DNA of 64,000 nt from Aquirufa ecclesiirivi (GCF_011250515.1 NZ_JAANOP010000004.1:62001-126000); one strand, 5' to 3'; positions 53,428 through 62,631 are shown, counted from the stretch's first letter. Made by a program: numbers and translations. The notes: generated by a model from the sequence alone, not told the origin.

Positions 53428-54588
53428 ATGGGAGCCAAAATTCTTTTTGTTGGGCATGATGCCAACCGTGCTGGAGCACAATTGGTTTTATTGCATTGGC
53501 TTAAGGAAAACGCGGCGAACGGGAATAAAGGCTATTTGTTATTAGAAAAAGGAGGGGATTTACTCGCTAGCTACCGTAAATATGCGGAAGTTTGGATTTG
53601 GAGAAGAGAATATAGCAAGGCTAGAAATATATTGAAGAAAATACCTTTTCTCAAAAGAGAGGAAAGTTCACCAGATCGAGAACCCAATAAAGCCGAAGTT
53701 AAAAAAATGCTGAGCGAGTTTCGCCAGCAAAAGTTTGATTTAATTTTAGGAAATACGGTGGCATCTTTATCCTTGATGCAACAGCTGACTTCCCTAAAAA
53801 TAGCTTTTGGCGCTTATGTGCATGAATTGAAATTTTCTTGTGAGACCTATGCCTCGGAAAAAGATATGCAATTTTTGGCTCAGAAAGTGAAGCATGTATA
53901 TGCTGTTTCAGAGCAAGTGAGGCTATTATTGAAGGAGAAATACGAAATTTCTAACGAAAAATTGGCCCTCTTGCCACCGGTTGCTGAATTGGCCAAAGCT
54001 AAATCGAGCACTTCCGAGCAAGTTCGGGAACAATTGAATATTCCAGCCTCGAGCCCTATGGTTTTAGGTTGTGGATTGGCCGAATGGAGAAAAGGAACCG
54101 ATGTGTTTATTCGAGTTGCCAGGCAAGTAATTCGATTGAAGCCTGAAGTTCATTTCGTCTGGTTAGGGATGGGAGATAACCTGTATTCAGCAGAGCTGAT
54201 AGAAGAAAAAGAAAAATGGGATGTGGGTGCACAAGTGCATTTGATTCCAGCTAAAGCAGATACTAGAGCTTATTTTGAAGCCATGGATTTGTTTTTTCTA
54301 TCTTCTCGCGAAGATCCTTTTCCATTGGTGATGTTAGAAGCTGGCCACCAAGCGAAACCTGTGCTAGGTTTTCAAGAGAGTGGGGGCATAGCCGATTTCA
54401 CACAGGGTTTAGAAGGCTTGTTAGTGGATTATATGGATGAAGGCCAAATGGCGGATTTAATCATACATTGGCTGAATGCTTCTGAAACCGATCGCTTAGC
54501 GACTGGTGAAAAATTGAAAATTAGATCGACTCAATATACTGTAAAGGCGTTTATGGAACGTTGGGCTGAACTAGAAAAAGATCTTTAA
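53428..54588 (+). CDS. GT4-type glycosyltransferase inserted between nuoF and nuoG
   Basis: A 386-residue GT-B glycosyltransferase of group 1. It starts ILFVGHDANRAGAQLVLLHW and has the acceptor-domain NTVASLSLM. The donor-binding C-terminal half has LGCGLAEWRKGTDVFIRVAR, WLGMGDN and the SREDPFPLVMLEAG motif containing the E-x7-E pattern. No signal or membrane helix. The start lies 2 bp after the nuoF stop and nuoG follows 40 bp after its stop, so it is transcribed with complex I. Its sugar and acceptor are unknown. Its placement is unusual. Confidence 0.88.
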   Translation: MGAKILFVGHDANRAGAQLVLLHWLKENAANGNKGYLLLEKGGDLLASYRKYAEVWIWRREYSKARNILKKIPFLKREESSPDREPNKAEVKKMLSEFRQQKFDLILGNTVASLSLMQQLTSLKIAFGAYVHELKFSCETYASEKDMQFLAQKVKHVYAVSEQVRLLLKEKYEISNEKLALLPPVAELAKAKSSTSEQVREQLNIPASSPMVLGCGLAEWRKGTDVFIRVARQVIRLKPEVHFVWLGMGDNLYSAELIEEKEKWDVGAQVHLIPAKADTRAYFEAMDLFFLSSREDPFPLVMLEAGHQAKPVLGFQESGGIADFTQGLEGLLVDYMDEGQMADLIIHWLNASETDRLATGEKLKIRSTQYTVKAFMERWAELEKDL

Positions 54589-54628
54589 TTGAACATGGAT
54601 CAAGGGCCTAAACCCTTAAAAATAGAAA

Positions 54629-55660
54629 ATGAAAGTAACAATTGATAACATCACTTTAGAGGTAGAACCAGGTACTACCATCATGCAGGCAGCAAGGATG
54701 ATTGGTCCGGAAATTGCTCCGCCTGCTATGTGTTACTATGAGCCATTGAAAGGAACTGGTGGTAAATGCCGCGGTTGCTTGGTTAAAGTGACGGCTGGTT
54801 CTGAAAAAGACCCTCGTCCTATGCCTAAATTAGTTCCTTCATGCATTACTACGGTTCAAGAGGGCATGATTGTGGAGAATACCATCAATGAGCAGGTATT
54901 GGAGACTAGAAAGGGGATTGTGGAGTTTTTATTGTTAAATCACCCATTGGATTGTCCTGTTTGTGATCAAGCAGGAGAATGCCATTTACAAGATTTCTCT
55001 TTTGAACATGGCGTTTCTTCTACCCGAACTGTCGAAGATAGAAATACCTTTGAACCCGTTGATTTAGGTCCTTACATCAAACTAAACATGAATCGTTGCA
55101 TTCTATGTTACCGTTGTGTGTATGCTGCAGACCAATTAACCGAAGGCCGTGTTCATGGTGTGATGAATCGTGGAGACCATGCAGAGATTAGTACTTACAT
55201 TGAAAAGGCCATTGATAATGATTTCTCAGGTAATGTGATTGATGTTTGTCCAGTTGGAGCTTTAACGGATAGAACCTACCGTTTTAAGAGTCGTGTATGG
55301 TTTTCTAAACCGGAAGATGCGCATTGCGATTGCGATAAATGTTCTGGAAATGTGACTTTGTGGTATCGTGGAGATGAAGTAATCCGAGTTACAGGACGTA
55401 AAAATGAGTGGGGTGAAGTGAAGGAATTCATTTGCAATACTTGTCGTTTTGAGCGTAAAAAAACCTCGGATTGGGTGATTGAAGGTCCTACTAAAATAGC
55501 CCGTCATTCGGTTATTTCTGCCAATAAATATGGAGCTAATTTGATTAATCCATCCTTCCCGATCAAGCAAGCGGCTTTGGCGTACAAGCCCATTGATGAT
55601 GATCGTGATCGTAGTTTTTTACCTGCTAGAAAGAGTCTTCCCAGTTCAGAAAAGAAATAA
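54629..55660 (+). CDS. nuoG: NADH-quinone oxidoreductase subunit G, short form
   Basis: A 343-residue NuoG, against about 700-900 in E. coli or Thermus. The N-terminal [2Fe-2S] domain has MCYYEPLKGTGGKCRGCLVK and SCITT. Next, HPLDCPVCDQAGECHLQDF carries the His/Cys-ligated cluster and CILCYRCVYAADQL with VIDVCPVGAL another. HCDCDKCSGN and CNTCRF resemble the N7 site. The molybdopterin-like C-terminal domain is absent. This short form is usual in Bacteroidota, so it is not considered broken. Confidence 0.93.
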   Translation: MKVTIDNITLEVEPGTTIMQAARMIGPEIAPPAMCYYEPLKGTGGKCRGCLVKVTAGSEKDPRPMPKLVPSCITTVQEGMIVENTINEQVLETRKGIVEFLLLNHPLDCPVCDQAGECHLQDFSFEHGVSSTRTVEDRNTFEPVDLGPYIKLNMNRCILCYRCVYAADQLTEGRVHGVMNRGDHAEISTYIEKAIDNDFSGNVIDVCPVGALTDRTYRFKSRVWFSKPEDAHCDCDKCSGNVTLWYRGDEVIRVTGRKNEWGEVKEFICNTCRFERKKTSDWVIEGPTKIARHSVISANKYGANLINPSFPIKQAALAYKPIDDDRDRSFLPARKSLPSSEKK

Positions 55661-55665
55661 TAATT

Positions 55666-56790
55666 ATGGAATTAATTAATACCGTTTTTATAGCAAAAGC
55701 CATCATCGTTGGAGTCGTATTTGCGATTACCTTGGGCGTGGCTGCTTATTCAACCTATTTTGAACGAAAGATTGCCGCGTTCATGCAGGATCGTATTGGT
55801 CCAGACCGTGCAGGTCCTTTTGGTATTTTACAGCCTTTGGCAGATGCCGTAAAGATGTTCATGAAAGAGGATTTTATTCCGGCAAATTCCAACAAATGGT
55901 TGTTCATTGCTGGACCTTGTTTGTCTATGTTAACGGCTTTGATGACCTCTGCAGTTGTGCCTTTTGGTGATACGGTCACCATAGGAGGTGCAACATTTGA
56001 TCTACAAGGAATTGATGTGAACATCGGTATTTTGTGGGTATTCGGAATTGTTTCTTTAGGTGTTTATGGTATCATGATTGGAGGCTGGGCTTCTAACAAT
56101 AAATTTGCGCTCTTAGGAGCAATTCGTGCAGCTTCCCAAAACATCTCTTATGAATTGGCGATGGGTATGGCCATCATCACCATTTTGATGATTACAGGAT
56201 CTTTATCTACCAAAGAGATTGTAGAAGTTCAACAAAATGGTCATTGGAATATATTCTATCAGCCTTTAGGATTCCTAATATTTATTATTTGTGCCTTTGC
56301 CGAGTGTAATCGTACGCCATTTGATTTACCAGAATGTGAGACAGAATTAATTGGGGGCTATCATACGGAGTATTCATCTATGAAATTAGGTTTTTACCTG
56401 TTTGCGGAATACATCAATATGTTTATTTCAGGAGCAGTGATGGCAACTTTGTACTTCGGAGGATATGATTATCCTGGGGTGGATTTTGTTACTCAGCAGT
56501 TTGGAAGTAATGTAGCTAGCTTTGTAGGTGTAGGAGCCTTGATAGGAAAGTCTTTAGGCTTTGTATTTGTCTTTATGTGGGTTCGTTGGACCATTCCAAG
56601 ATTCCGTTATGATCAATTGATGAATTTAGGTTGGACAGGCTTAATACCATTGGCCATGTACAATGTGGTTGTCACAGGTTTTGGAATTTTGGTAGGTAAA
56701 CCCTTCATGGTGTCCATAGCTGGATTAGTACTATTAATCGCAGCATTGTTCGTGTATGATCAATTATTAGTTAAGAAAAAAATAGCTTAG
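55666..56790 (+). CDS. nuoH: NADH-quinone oxidoreductase subunit H
   Basis: A 374-residue membrane subunit with about eight helices linking the two arms at the quinone chamber. YFERKIAAFMQDRIGPDRAG is the classical signature, followed by GILQPLADAVKMFMKED, AIRAASQNISYELAMGMAII and FAECNRTPFDLPECETELIG. VRWTIPRFRYDQLMNLGW is near the C-terminus. It follows nuoG by 5 bp. Confidence 0.97.
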   Translation: MELINTVFIAKAIIVGVVFAITLGVAAYSTYFERKIAAFMQDRIGPDRAGPFGILQPLADAVKMFMKEDFIPANSNKWLFIAGPCLSMLTALMTSAVVPFGDTVTIGGATFDLQGIDVNIGILWVFGIVSLGVYGIMIGGWASNNKFALLGAIRAASQNISYELAMGMAIITILMITGSLSTKEIVEVQQNGHWNIFYQPLGFLIFIICAFAECNRTPFDLPECETELIGGYHTEYSSMKLGFYLFAEYINMFISGAVMATLYFGGYDYPGVDFVTQQFGSNVASFVGVGALIGKSLGFVFVFMWVRWTIPRFRYDQLMNLGWTGLIPLAMYNVVVTGFGILVGKPFMVSIAGLVLLIAALFVYDQLLVKKKIA

Positions 56791-56794
56791 GTAT

Positions 56795-57313
56795 ATGAAA
56801 TTAAGCAATAAAACCAAGGTGTTGGAGCAAGGGGAAATGACCCTAGCAGAGCGCATGTACTTACCTGCCATTGTAGGTGGTATGGCCACTACCTTAAAAC
56901 ACTTCTTTTCGAAGCCTGTAACCATTCGCTATCCGGAACAAAAACGCTATTTAGGTCCAGTGTATCGTGGTCAGCATATCTTAAAGCGTGATGAAGCAGG
57001 AGCGGAGCGTTGTACTGCTTGCGGTCTTTGTGCCGTGGCTTGTCCAGCCGAAGCTATTTCAATGGTTGCTGAAGAAAGAAAAGCAGGAGAGGAGACGTTA
57101 TACCGTGAAGAGAAATACGCTAAGGTATATGAGATCAATATGCTGCGTTGTATTTTTTGTGGATTATGCGAAGAGGCTTGCCCTAAAGAGGCTATTTTCT
57201 TGCGTCATGACACCATGGTACCTGTATTCCACCAACGTGATGAAGTGATTTGGGGTAAAGATAAATTAGTTGAAAAAATGGATCATCGCTATTTGCGCGA
57301 TGGTTGGAAATAA
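56795..57313 (+). CDS. nuoI: NADH-quinone oxidoreductase subunit I
   Basis: A 172-residue ferredoxin-like subunit with two [4Fe-4S] clusters. The ligand sets are CTACGLCAVACPAEAI and CIFCGLCEEACPKEAI. RYPEQKRYLGPVYRGQHIL precedes them. It follows nuoH by 4 bp. Confidence 0.97.
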   Translation: MKLSNKTKVLEQGEMTLAERMYLPAIVGGMATTLKHFFSKPVTIRYPEQKRYLGPVYRGQHILKRDEAGAERCTACGLCAVACPAEAISMVAEERKAGEETLYREEKYAKVYEINMLRCIFCGLCEEACPKEAIFLRHDTMVPVFHQRDEVIWGKDKLVEKMDHRYLRDGWK

Positions 57314-57321
57314 ATTGATGT

Positions 57322-57837
57322 ATGGAGATTTCTAATATTTGGTACTTTTTATCGGCCTTGACTTTATTAAGTGCGCTGATGGTGATTATTTCTAAAAATC
57401 CCATTCACAGTGTCTTGTATTTAGTATTTACGTTTTTCTGTATTTCAGCACATTATGTTTTGCTGAACGCTCAATTTTTGATGGCAGTTAACATCATCGT
57501 TTATGCGGGAGCCATCATGGTATTGTTCTTGTTTGTGATCATGATGTTTGATTTAAAGAAAAACATTCCTGAATCCAAGAGTTCATTGACCAAATTGGCA
57601 GGTTCTGTTGTGGCAGGTACTTTATTGGTGATTCTAATTGCGATTATTCGTAAAAATACAATTCCTGGACCTGCTTTGGAGAAGTTTAACTCACAAACAG
57701 GTATGGTTGAAAACCTAGGCCAAGTTCTTTATGGAGAGTTTTTACTTCCCTTTGAATTGGTTTCGATCTTGTTCTTTGTTGCGATGGTAGGTGCAGTGCT
57801 ATTAGGAAAAAGAGAAGCAGGAGAAAGGAATTTCTAA
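57322..57837 (+). CDS. nuoJ: NADH-quinone oxidoreductase subunit J
   Basis: A 171-residue membrane subunit with five transmembrane helices. NPIHSVLYLVFTFFCISAHY and FLMAVNIIVYAGAIMVLFLF are the conserved segments, with the pi-bulge helix motif IVYAGAIM. It is the last complex I gene present; nuoK, L, M and N do not follow, and a strong terminator lies 18 bp downstream. Confidence 0.95.
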   Translation: MEISNIWYFLSALTLLSALMVIISKNPIHSVLYLVFTFFCISAHYVLLNAQFLMAVNIIVYAGAIMVLFLFVIMMFDLKKNIPESKSSLTKLAGSVVAGTLLVILIAIIRKNTIPGPALEKFNSQTGMVENLGQVLYGEFLLPFELVSILFFVAMVGAVLLGKREAGERNF

Positions 57838-57855
57838 GGTCACTAGATCACAAAG

Positions 57856-57887
57856 AAAAAGGCGAACTGCAAGGTTCGCCTTTTTTA
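57856..57887. terminator. Terminator after nuoJ
   Basis: AAAAAGGCGAAC and GTTCGCCTTTTTT form a stem of 10-12 bp with short loop. A and T tracts on both sides let it serve the convergent barrel gene too. It ends the complex I transcript at nuoJ. Confidence 0.88.
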
Positions 57888-57905
57888 GTAAATAGAGAGC
57901 AGATA

Positions 57906-58580
57906 TTATTTTTTATGGTTAATCTTATGATTAAAGAATCCTACTTTTAAACCTACTTGGCCTGAAAGTCCTGATAGTTCAGGTAACTCATCTTTTCCAA
58001 TGGCTAATCGATAATTGGCGCCAGCAAACAAGCGAATGTATTTATGCACATTTAGCTCAGCATTGATACCCGGTTGTAAGCCAAAAGCATTACGTCCATT
58101 TCTCCAATAAAAATTGTCATATCTTCCACCTGGGCCTGGCATACTGGCCAACATCATTTCATCTTGATAACGAATAACTCCAATCATCAAAGGAAAACTT
58201 AGGTGGACTAATTTGTTGGCATTAGGGGTGTATGCCAAAGATAAAGCAGAGAATTGTTGTCTTAAATCATTGGAATAAATTTCATTTCTGTGTCGCATAC
58301 TTCCTAAAAAACCTGCGCCAATTTCCCATTTATTATTGAGATGCAAGGCTAAAATACCTCCTTGCTGAGGGCCCAATTGTCCAAATTGAACTAGGGGTGA
58401 AAAGGATAAACCAAAACTTTTGATTTTGGGAGAGACTCCTCCTTTAAGTAAAGTTTTGGTTTCGGAAGCATCTTTGCTCTCTTTTCTATCTTGGGAAGAT
58501 AGCGTTGTTTGAGCTAAAGCAGCATTTGATAGGAACACGGATAAACAGAAGATGATGAGGCGGATTGAATAAAGTTTCAT
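57906..58580 (-). CDS. Outer-membrane beta-barrel protein of unknown function
   Basis: A 224-residue protein with signal peptide (LIIFCLSVFLSNAALAQ). A Ser/Asp/Lys-rich linker follows, then alternating strands with aromatic and glycine residues (FGLSFSPLVQFGQLGPQQGG; RLFAGANYRLAIGKDELPEL), typical of small barrels. It ends FNHKINHKK, without a clear terminal Phe. Function is not recognised. It is transcribed toward the nuoJ terminator and is divergent from the sensor kinase gene. Confidence 0.6.
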   Translation of the reverse strand: MKLYSIRLIIFCLSVFLSNAALAQTTLSSQDRKESKDASETKTLLKGGVSPKIKSFGLSFSPLVQFGQLGPQQGGILALHLNNKWEIGAGFLGSMRHRNEIYSNDLRQQFSALSLAYTPNANKLVHLSFPLMIGVIRYQDEMMLASMPGPGGRYDNFYWRNGRNAFGLQPGINAELNVHKYIRLFAGANYRLAIGKDELPELSGLSGQVGLKVGFFNHKINHKK

Positions 58581-58784
58581 ATAATGGTGGTTTGACTTGA
58601 TGTTTCGAAGGTAAACAGCTTTTCTTAAGTTAATTTGTTTATTCGATTAGCCTAGTTGAAAGGAGGATGTATACCCTTATTTTGTCGATAAGCCTTCGTA
58701 ATTTCTCTTGAAGTCGAATTTTGGCTATTCGTCGATGCATTTTGCTAACTAGAAGAGTGGATTTCTAATTTGGTGCAGATTGGC

Positions 58785-58792
58785 TAGCTTTG
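58785..58792 (+). promoter_or_regulatory. -7 promoter box of the kinase gene
   Basis: TAGCTTTG matches TAnnTTTG, 20 bp before the ATG at 58812. The nearest TTTG (58769-58772) is only 12 bp upstream, too close for a standard -33 box. Confidence 0.4.
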
Positions 58793-58811
58793 TGTACAAT
58801 ATATTACATAT

Positions 58812-59873
58812 ATGTGGAAGGCTTTATTACAACCTAAATCTCAACGAACTTTTAAAATACTCTTCAACCTTATTTTATGGGGATTGTGGATAGGTTTACC
58901 CTTATTAAGTCCTGTGCATCAGTCGCACTCCAACGAGCATCCTCATCCACATCAAAACCCTGAGTTTACTGAGCATATATGGGTGGAAATTTGCACCGTA
59001 GTTCCTTTATTTTATACCATCACCTTAGTTTTGATACCCATTGTCTTTAGACAAGGGGGCGTGATCTCCTACATTGTTTCTGTCATTTTATTGGTGATTT
59101 CCTTTTGGTTTATCCAGTATTTCGTGATGGCCTATGTATTGCCTTTTGATGACAGTGCCTTGGAATGGCCTACCATCAAAGGCTTTTTTCCCTTGATCAT
59201 GATTACGGGAATAGCCTCTACTTATGGATTATTGTTGGAGTTTATTACCATTGAAGCGCGCAATGAGGAATCGAAAAACGAGCAAATGAAGTCGGAATTA
59301 TCCTTCCTTCGTTCTCAGATTTCTCCCCATTTTATCTTCAATGTCTTAAATAGTATCGTGTATTTAATACGTACCAAAGCCGATAAACAAGCAGAGGATG
59401 TAACCATTCGCTTATCGAATTTAATGCGCTATATGTTGTATGATTCAGATCAATCCATGATTCCATTAAACAAGGAATTGGAATACTTAAAGAATTACAT
59501 TGACTTACAAAAAATGCGTTTTGATGACGATGTGAAAATAGAATTTGAAGTCAAGGGTAAAGTGAATAATTGCATCATTGAACCCATGTTATTGATTCCT
59601 TTTGTGGAAAATGCTTTTAAACATGGCGTTGGATTTGTCATTAACCCTGTTATAAAAATAAGCTTTGGGATTGAAGATGGTATATTGGAATTTAAAGTCG
59701 AAAATAAGAAAGGTGACCATGATCCCAGGGTAAAAGATGAAAGCTCAGGTATTGGATTAAAAAATGTTCGTCGACGATTGGAGCTACTCTATAAAGGTAG
59801 ACACGTATTGGTTATCGAAGATGTAGAAAAAGATTTTAAAGTAGGATTACGCATGAAACTGCATAAATTTTAG
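58812..59873 (+). CDS. LytS/YehU-type sensor histidine kinase with His-rich loop
   Basis: A 353-residue membrane kinase of the LytS/His_kinase family. TM1 (FNLILWGLWIGLPLL) is followed by the loop VHQSHSNEHPHPHQNPE, with six His (36, 39, 43, 45, 47, 55) in twenty residues, then three more helices. The dimerisation/phosphoacceptor region is SFLRSQISPHFIFNVLN with His173. The ATPase has IPFVENAFKHGVG and SSGIGLKNVRRRLELLY. The His-rich loop, predicted outside the membrane, suggests metal sensing (inference). The regulator starts 4 bp after. Confidence 0.9.
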   Translation: MWKALLQPKSQRTFKILFNLILWGLWIGLPLLSPVHQSHSNEHPHPHQNPEFTEHIWVEICTVVPLFYTITLVLIPIVFRQGGVISYIVSVILLVISFWFIQYFVMAYVLPFDDSALEWPTIKGFFPLIMITGIASTYGLLLEFITIEARNEESKNEQMKSELSFLRSQISPHFIFNVLNSIVYLIRTKADKQAEDVTIRLSNLMRYMLYDSDQSMIPLNKELEYLKNYIDLQKMRFDDDVKIEFEVKGKVNNCIIEPMLLIPFVENAFKHGVGFVINPVIKISFGIEDGILEFKVENKKGDHDPRVKDESSGIGLKNVRRRLELLYKGRHVLVIEDVEKDFKVGLRMKLHKF

Positions 59874-59877
59874 GCAT

Positions 59878-60621
59878 ATGGAAAAGCTACAGTGTATTGT
59901 TGTTGATGATGAAAACATGGGAAGAAAGTTATTGGAAGAGAATGTTAGACAATTGCCTTTTTTGGAATTGGTGGCATCTTGCAAGAATGCTTTTGAAGCC
60001 ATGGAAGTGTTACAAACACAAACGGTTGATTTAATCTTTCTGGATATTCAAATGCCGGGTATGTTGGGTACCCAATTTTTGCAGACCTTGAAAGAAAAAC
60101 CATTGACCATATTGGTTACGGCCTATGATCATTATGCTGTGGAAAGCTATGAATTGGATGTGGTGGATTATTTGATGAAACCGGTTAGTATTGAGCGATT
60201 TAGCTTAGCGGCACATAAAGCTTTGGACTTATTTCAAAACAAGAAAAATAAATTGGAGGCTAGCCCAAAAGCGGCTAATTCTGAACTACCTCAGGAAGAT
60301 TTCTTTTTTGTGAATGTGGAGTATGCTTTGGTTCGAATATCCATTCCCCAAATCACTCATATCGAGGGTTTAAAGGATTATGTCAAAATTTATTTGGAAG
60401 GAGAGAGAAGACCAATCTTGACGAAACTGACCATGAAATCCATGGAAGCCAAAGTAATGAATCATTCTTTCATGCGCGTTCATAAGTCTTTTATTGTGAA
60501 CATGCGGAAAATTGAATCCATCAAGCAACAAAGAATCAAAATTGGTACATTTGAAATACCTGTCAGTGATTCACATGCGAGTGATTTAATGGAAAAATTG
60601 AATTTTACTCGCCCGTCTTAA
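59878..60621 (+). CDS. LytTR-family response regulator
   Basis: A 247-residue regulator: receiver domain 1-115 with phosphoacceptor Asp56 in LIFLDIQMPGM, Asp10-Asp11 and Lys in DYLMKPVSIERF. The LytTR DNA-binding domain is at about 145-245 (FFFVNVEYALVRISIPQITH; IEGLKDYVKIYLEGERRPIL; FMRVHKSFIVNMRKIE). It is the cognate partner of the upstream kinase. The stop codon directly abuts the convergent TonB receptor gene. Confidence 0.93.
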   Translation: MEKLQCIVVDDENMGRKLLEENVRQLPFLELVASCKNAFEAMEVLQTQTVDLIFLDIQMPGMLGTQFLQTLKEKPLTILVTAYDHYAVESYELDVVDYLMKPVSIERFSLAAHKALDLFQNKKNKLEASPKAANSELPQEDFFFVNVEYALVRISIPQITHIEGLKDYVKIYLEGERRPILTKLTMKSMEAKVMNHSFMRVHKSFIVNMRKIESIKQQRIKIGTFEIPVSDSHASDLMEKLNFTRPS

Positions 60622-62631
60622 TTAAAAGAAGTTCAAAGTAAGCCCACCTGAAAAATTTCTTCCTGGTGAAGCATTATAATATCGGGCACCCACCGCATTG
60701 AGGTCGGGACCCGCACTGTATTTTTCGTTTCCGATATTATCCGCGGCAAGCCATAATTCCCAGGAGTATTTAGTCTTATTTTTGCGGTAGGAGATCTTGC
60801 TATTCCAAACCCGACTCGAAGGAAGGATGTCCGTATTGGCATCGTTCAGGTACAAGTAATCGGTCATTAGGAACTGTTGGTTCCAGTTTAAACCGGGTAA
60901 TATTTTCCAAACTAAGAGCAAGGATTGCTGGAAAGGGCTGGTGCCAGTCAAGAAATTACCATTAAAGCTCCTTCCTGCATTGCTATAATCCGTAAATCTA
61001 AAATTTTGCCAGGTAGTTGCGGATAGTACTTGAAGGAAAGGAGTAGCTGTCCATTGTAGGCTTAATTCCATTCCTTGTTGGGTCGTTTTTCCTACATTGT
61101 CATAAAAATCTGCCCCATCAGCTGCTCTTCTCAAGACGATAGTTTCATCTAAATTGAATTGGTATAGGCTAAGATCCCAAGTCAAATTTGCGGCAGGACT
61201 CCATCCTCGATAACTAAGTTCATAATTCCAACCTTTTTCTGCTCTCAATGAACGATTGATGACATTGGTTGATGGTCTAATTTCAGCGATGCTTGGAGGT
61301 GAAAATCCATGGGCCACTTTGGCTACTAGATTTTGATTTGCTCCTATTCTTCTTACGATAGCCAGTCTGGGAGAAAAAATACCTTCACTGGATTGAAACT
61401 CGGTCCACAGTTTATTGTAACTGCCTGCCAAAGTAAAGGCCCAATTTTTCAGGCCGTCATATTCCAATTGAGTAAAAATACCACCTTGTTGCACACGCGT
61501 ATTTTGTTCAAATTGTAAGGTGTCTTTTACCCCTTTTCGGTTGCCATACGTGCGGCTATCAAATTGTCCCACTTGAAATTCATATCCTAAATCCCAGGTA
61601 AACTGCCCTTTTCCTGCAGCTTGTTTGTAATGGATAACACCTCGGTTATTTAGGTTAGGTTCTTCACGGAATTCATAGTTTCGAATGGTCGGATTTTCTA
61701 TGCTGTTCACTTGTACCGCATGTATGGCATCCCAGGCCCAGTTGGCATTCCAAGCATTGGAAACATGTGCTCCAACAAAATAACTTTTCAACTTAAATGT
61801 GGCCATTTGTTCGATAGCCCCTCGGTTGATTCCTGCGGCAGGTCTGGCCTGAATGGGATTTTCTTGGTATTGTTTTAAGGTCAAACCACCAGGAGTTTGA
61901 TAGGCCAAATCCCCATAATAGGCGATTAAATTAATGGCTCCGGTTGTCCCAAAACTTTTGTTCCATTCATAGGAGAACCATTGCTTTTTCATGGCCGACT
62001 GATCACGGTATCCTTGTTGTTGCCAAAATGAGGTATAAAAACGGTGAGAGCTGCTAGGTTTTCCCAGTCGGATGTCCCACGATTGCTTGTATCCACCTAA
62101 GGAATGGAAAAGTTCTTGATGCTGAACAGATGGGGCACGGTATGCCTGGCTTGAAAGTAGCAACACACCACCTGTTCCAGCTCCATACAGGCCACCACTT
62201 GGACCTTTGGAGACCACTAATTGTTGAAATTGCTCAGGATCCAATAAGGAAAAATAGGAATTGTTTCCCGCATCGGTAAATGACATTTGGTTCCAATATA
62301 TTTTCACGTTTCTTACACCAAATGGAGCACGAAGTGAGCTACCGCGGATGGCTAAACGATAACTACCCGGGGAGCGTTCTTCCATCCGAATACCTGCCTG
62401 CGAATTTAATGCAGGCAAGAAGCTTAGGGCATTTCCTACCTGTAGTTTACTAGAATCTAGTAAAACTATGGCATCTGGAGAACGTAGAGGATTACGTTTC
62501 TTTTCAAATGCTTGTACTTCTACATTCGCTAATGTTTTATTCGAAAATTCGTCCTTAGTTTGTGCCCAAGCTAAAGTAGGGATAAGTAGAAAAATACAAA
62601 TCCTGATGATAGAAGTAAAGCGTATTTTCAT
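60622..62631 (-). CDS. TonB-dependent outer-membrane receptor
   Basis: A 669-residue TonB-dependent receptor. Signal peptide IIRICIFLLIPTLAWAQ, then a plug domain (NSQAGIRMEERSPGSYRLAI, RGSSLRAPFGVRNVKIYWNQ, QQLVVSKGPSGGLYGAGTGG) and a barrel with PRLAIVRRIGANQNLVAKVA, ending GLTLNFF. It lacks the N-terminal carboxypeptidase-like domain and a SusD partner, so it is more like siderophore, metal or vitamin receptors. It overlaps the upstream gene by one base (TAATG) and converges on the LytTR regulator. Substrate unknown. Confidence 0.9.
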   Translation of the reverse strand: MKIRFTSIIRICIFLLIPTLAWAQTKDEFSNKTLANVEVQAFEKKRNPLRSPDAIVLLDSSKLQVGNALSFLPALNSQAGIRMEERSPGSYRLAIRGSSLRAPFGVRNVKIYWNQMSFTDAGNNSYFSLLDPEQFQQLVVSKGPSGGLYGAGTGGVLLLSSQAYRAPSVQHQELFHSLGGYKQSWDIRLGKPSSSHRFYTSFWQQQGYRDQSAMKKQWFSYEWNKSFGTTGAINLIAYYGDLAYQTPGGLTLKQYQENPIQARPAAGINRGAIEQMATFKLKSYFVGAHVSNAWNANWAWDAIHAVQVNSIENPTIRNYEFREEPNLNNRGVIHYKQAAGKGQFTWDLGYEFQVGQFDSRTYGNRKGVKDTLQFEQNTRVQQGGIFTQLEYDGLKNWAFTLAGSYNKLWTEFQSSEGIFSPRLAIVRRIGANQNLVAKVAHGFSPPSIAEIRPSTNVINRSLRAEKGWNYELSYRGWSPAANLTWDLSLYQFNLDETIVLRRAADGADFYDNVGKTTQQGMELSLQWTATPFLQVLSATTWQNFRFTDYSNAGRSFNGNFLTGTSPFQQSLLLVWKILPGLNWNQQFLMTDYLYLNDANTDILPSSRVWNSKISYRKNKTKYSWELWLAADNIGNEKYSAGPDLNAVGARYYNASPGRNFSGGLTLNFF

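Noticed and set aside
54629-55660. Truncated nuoG pseudogene
   Set aside because: The frame is intact, conserved cluster motifs are present and short NuoG is usual in this phylum.
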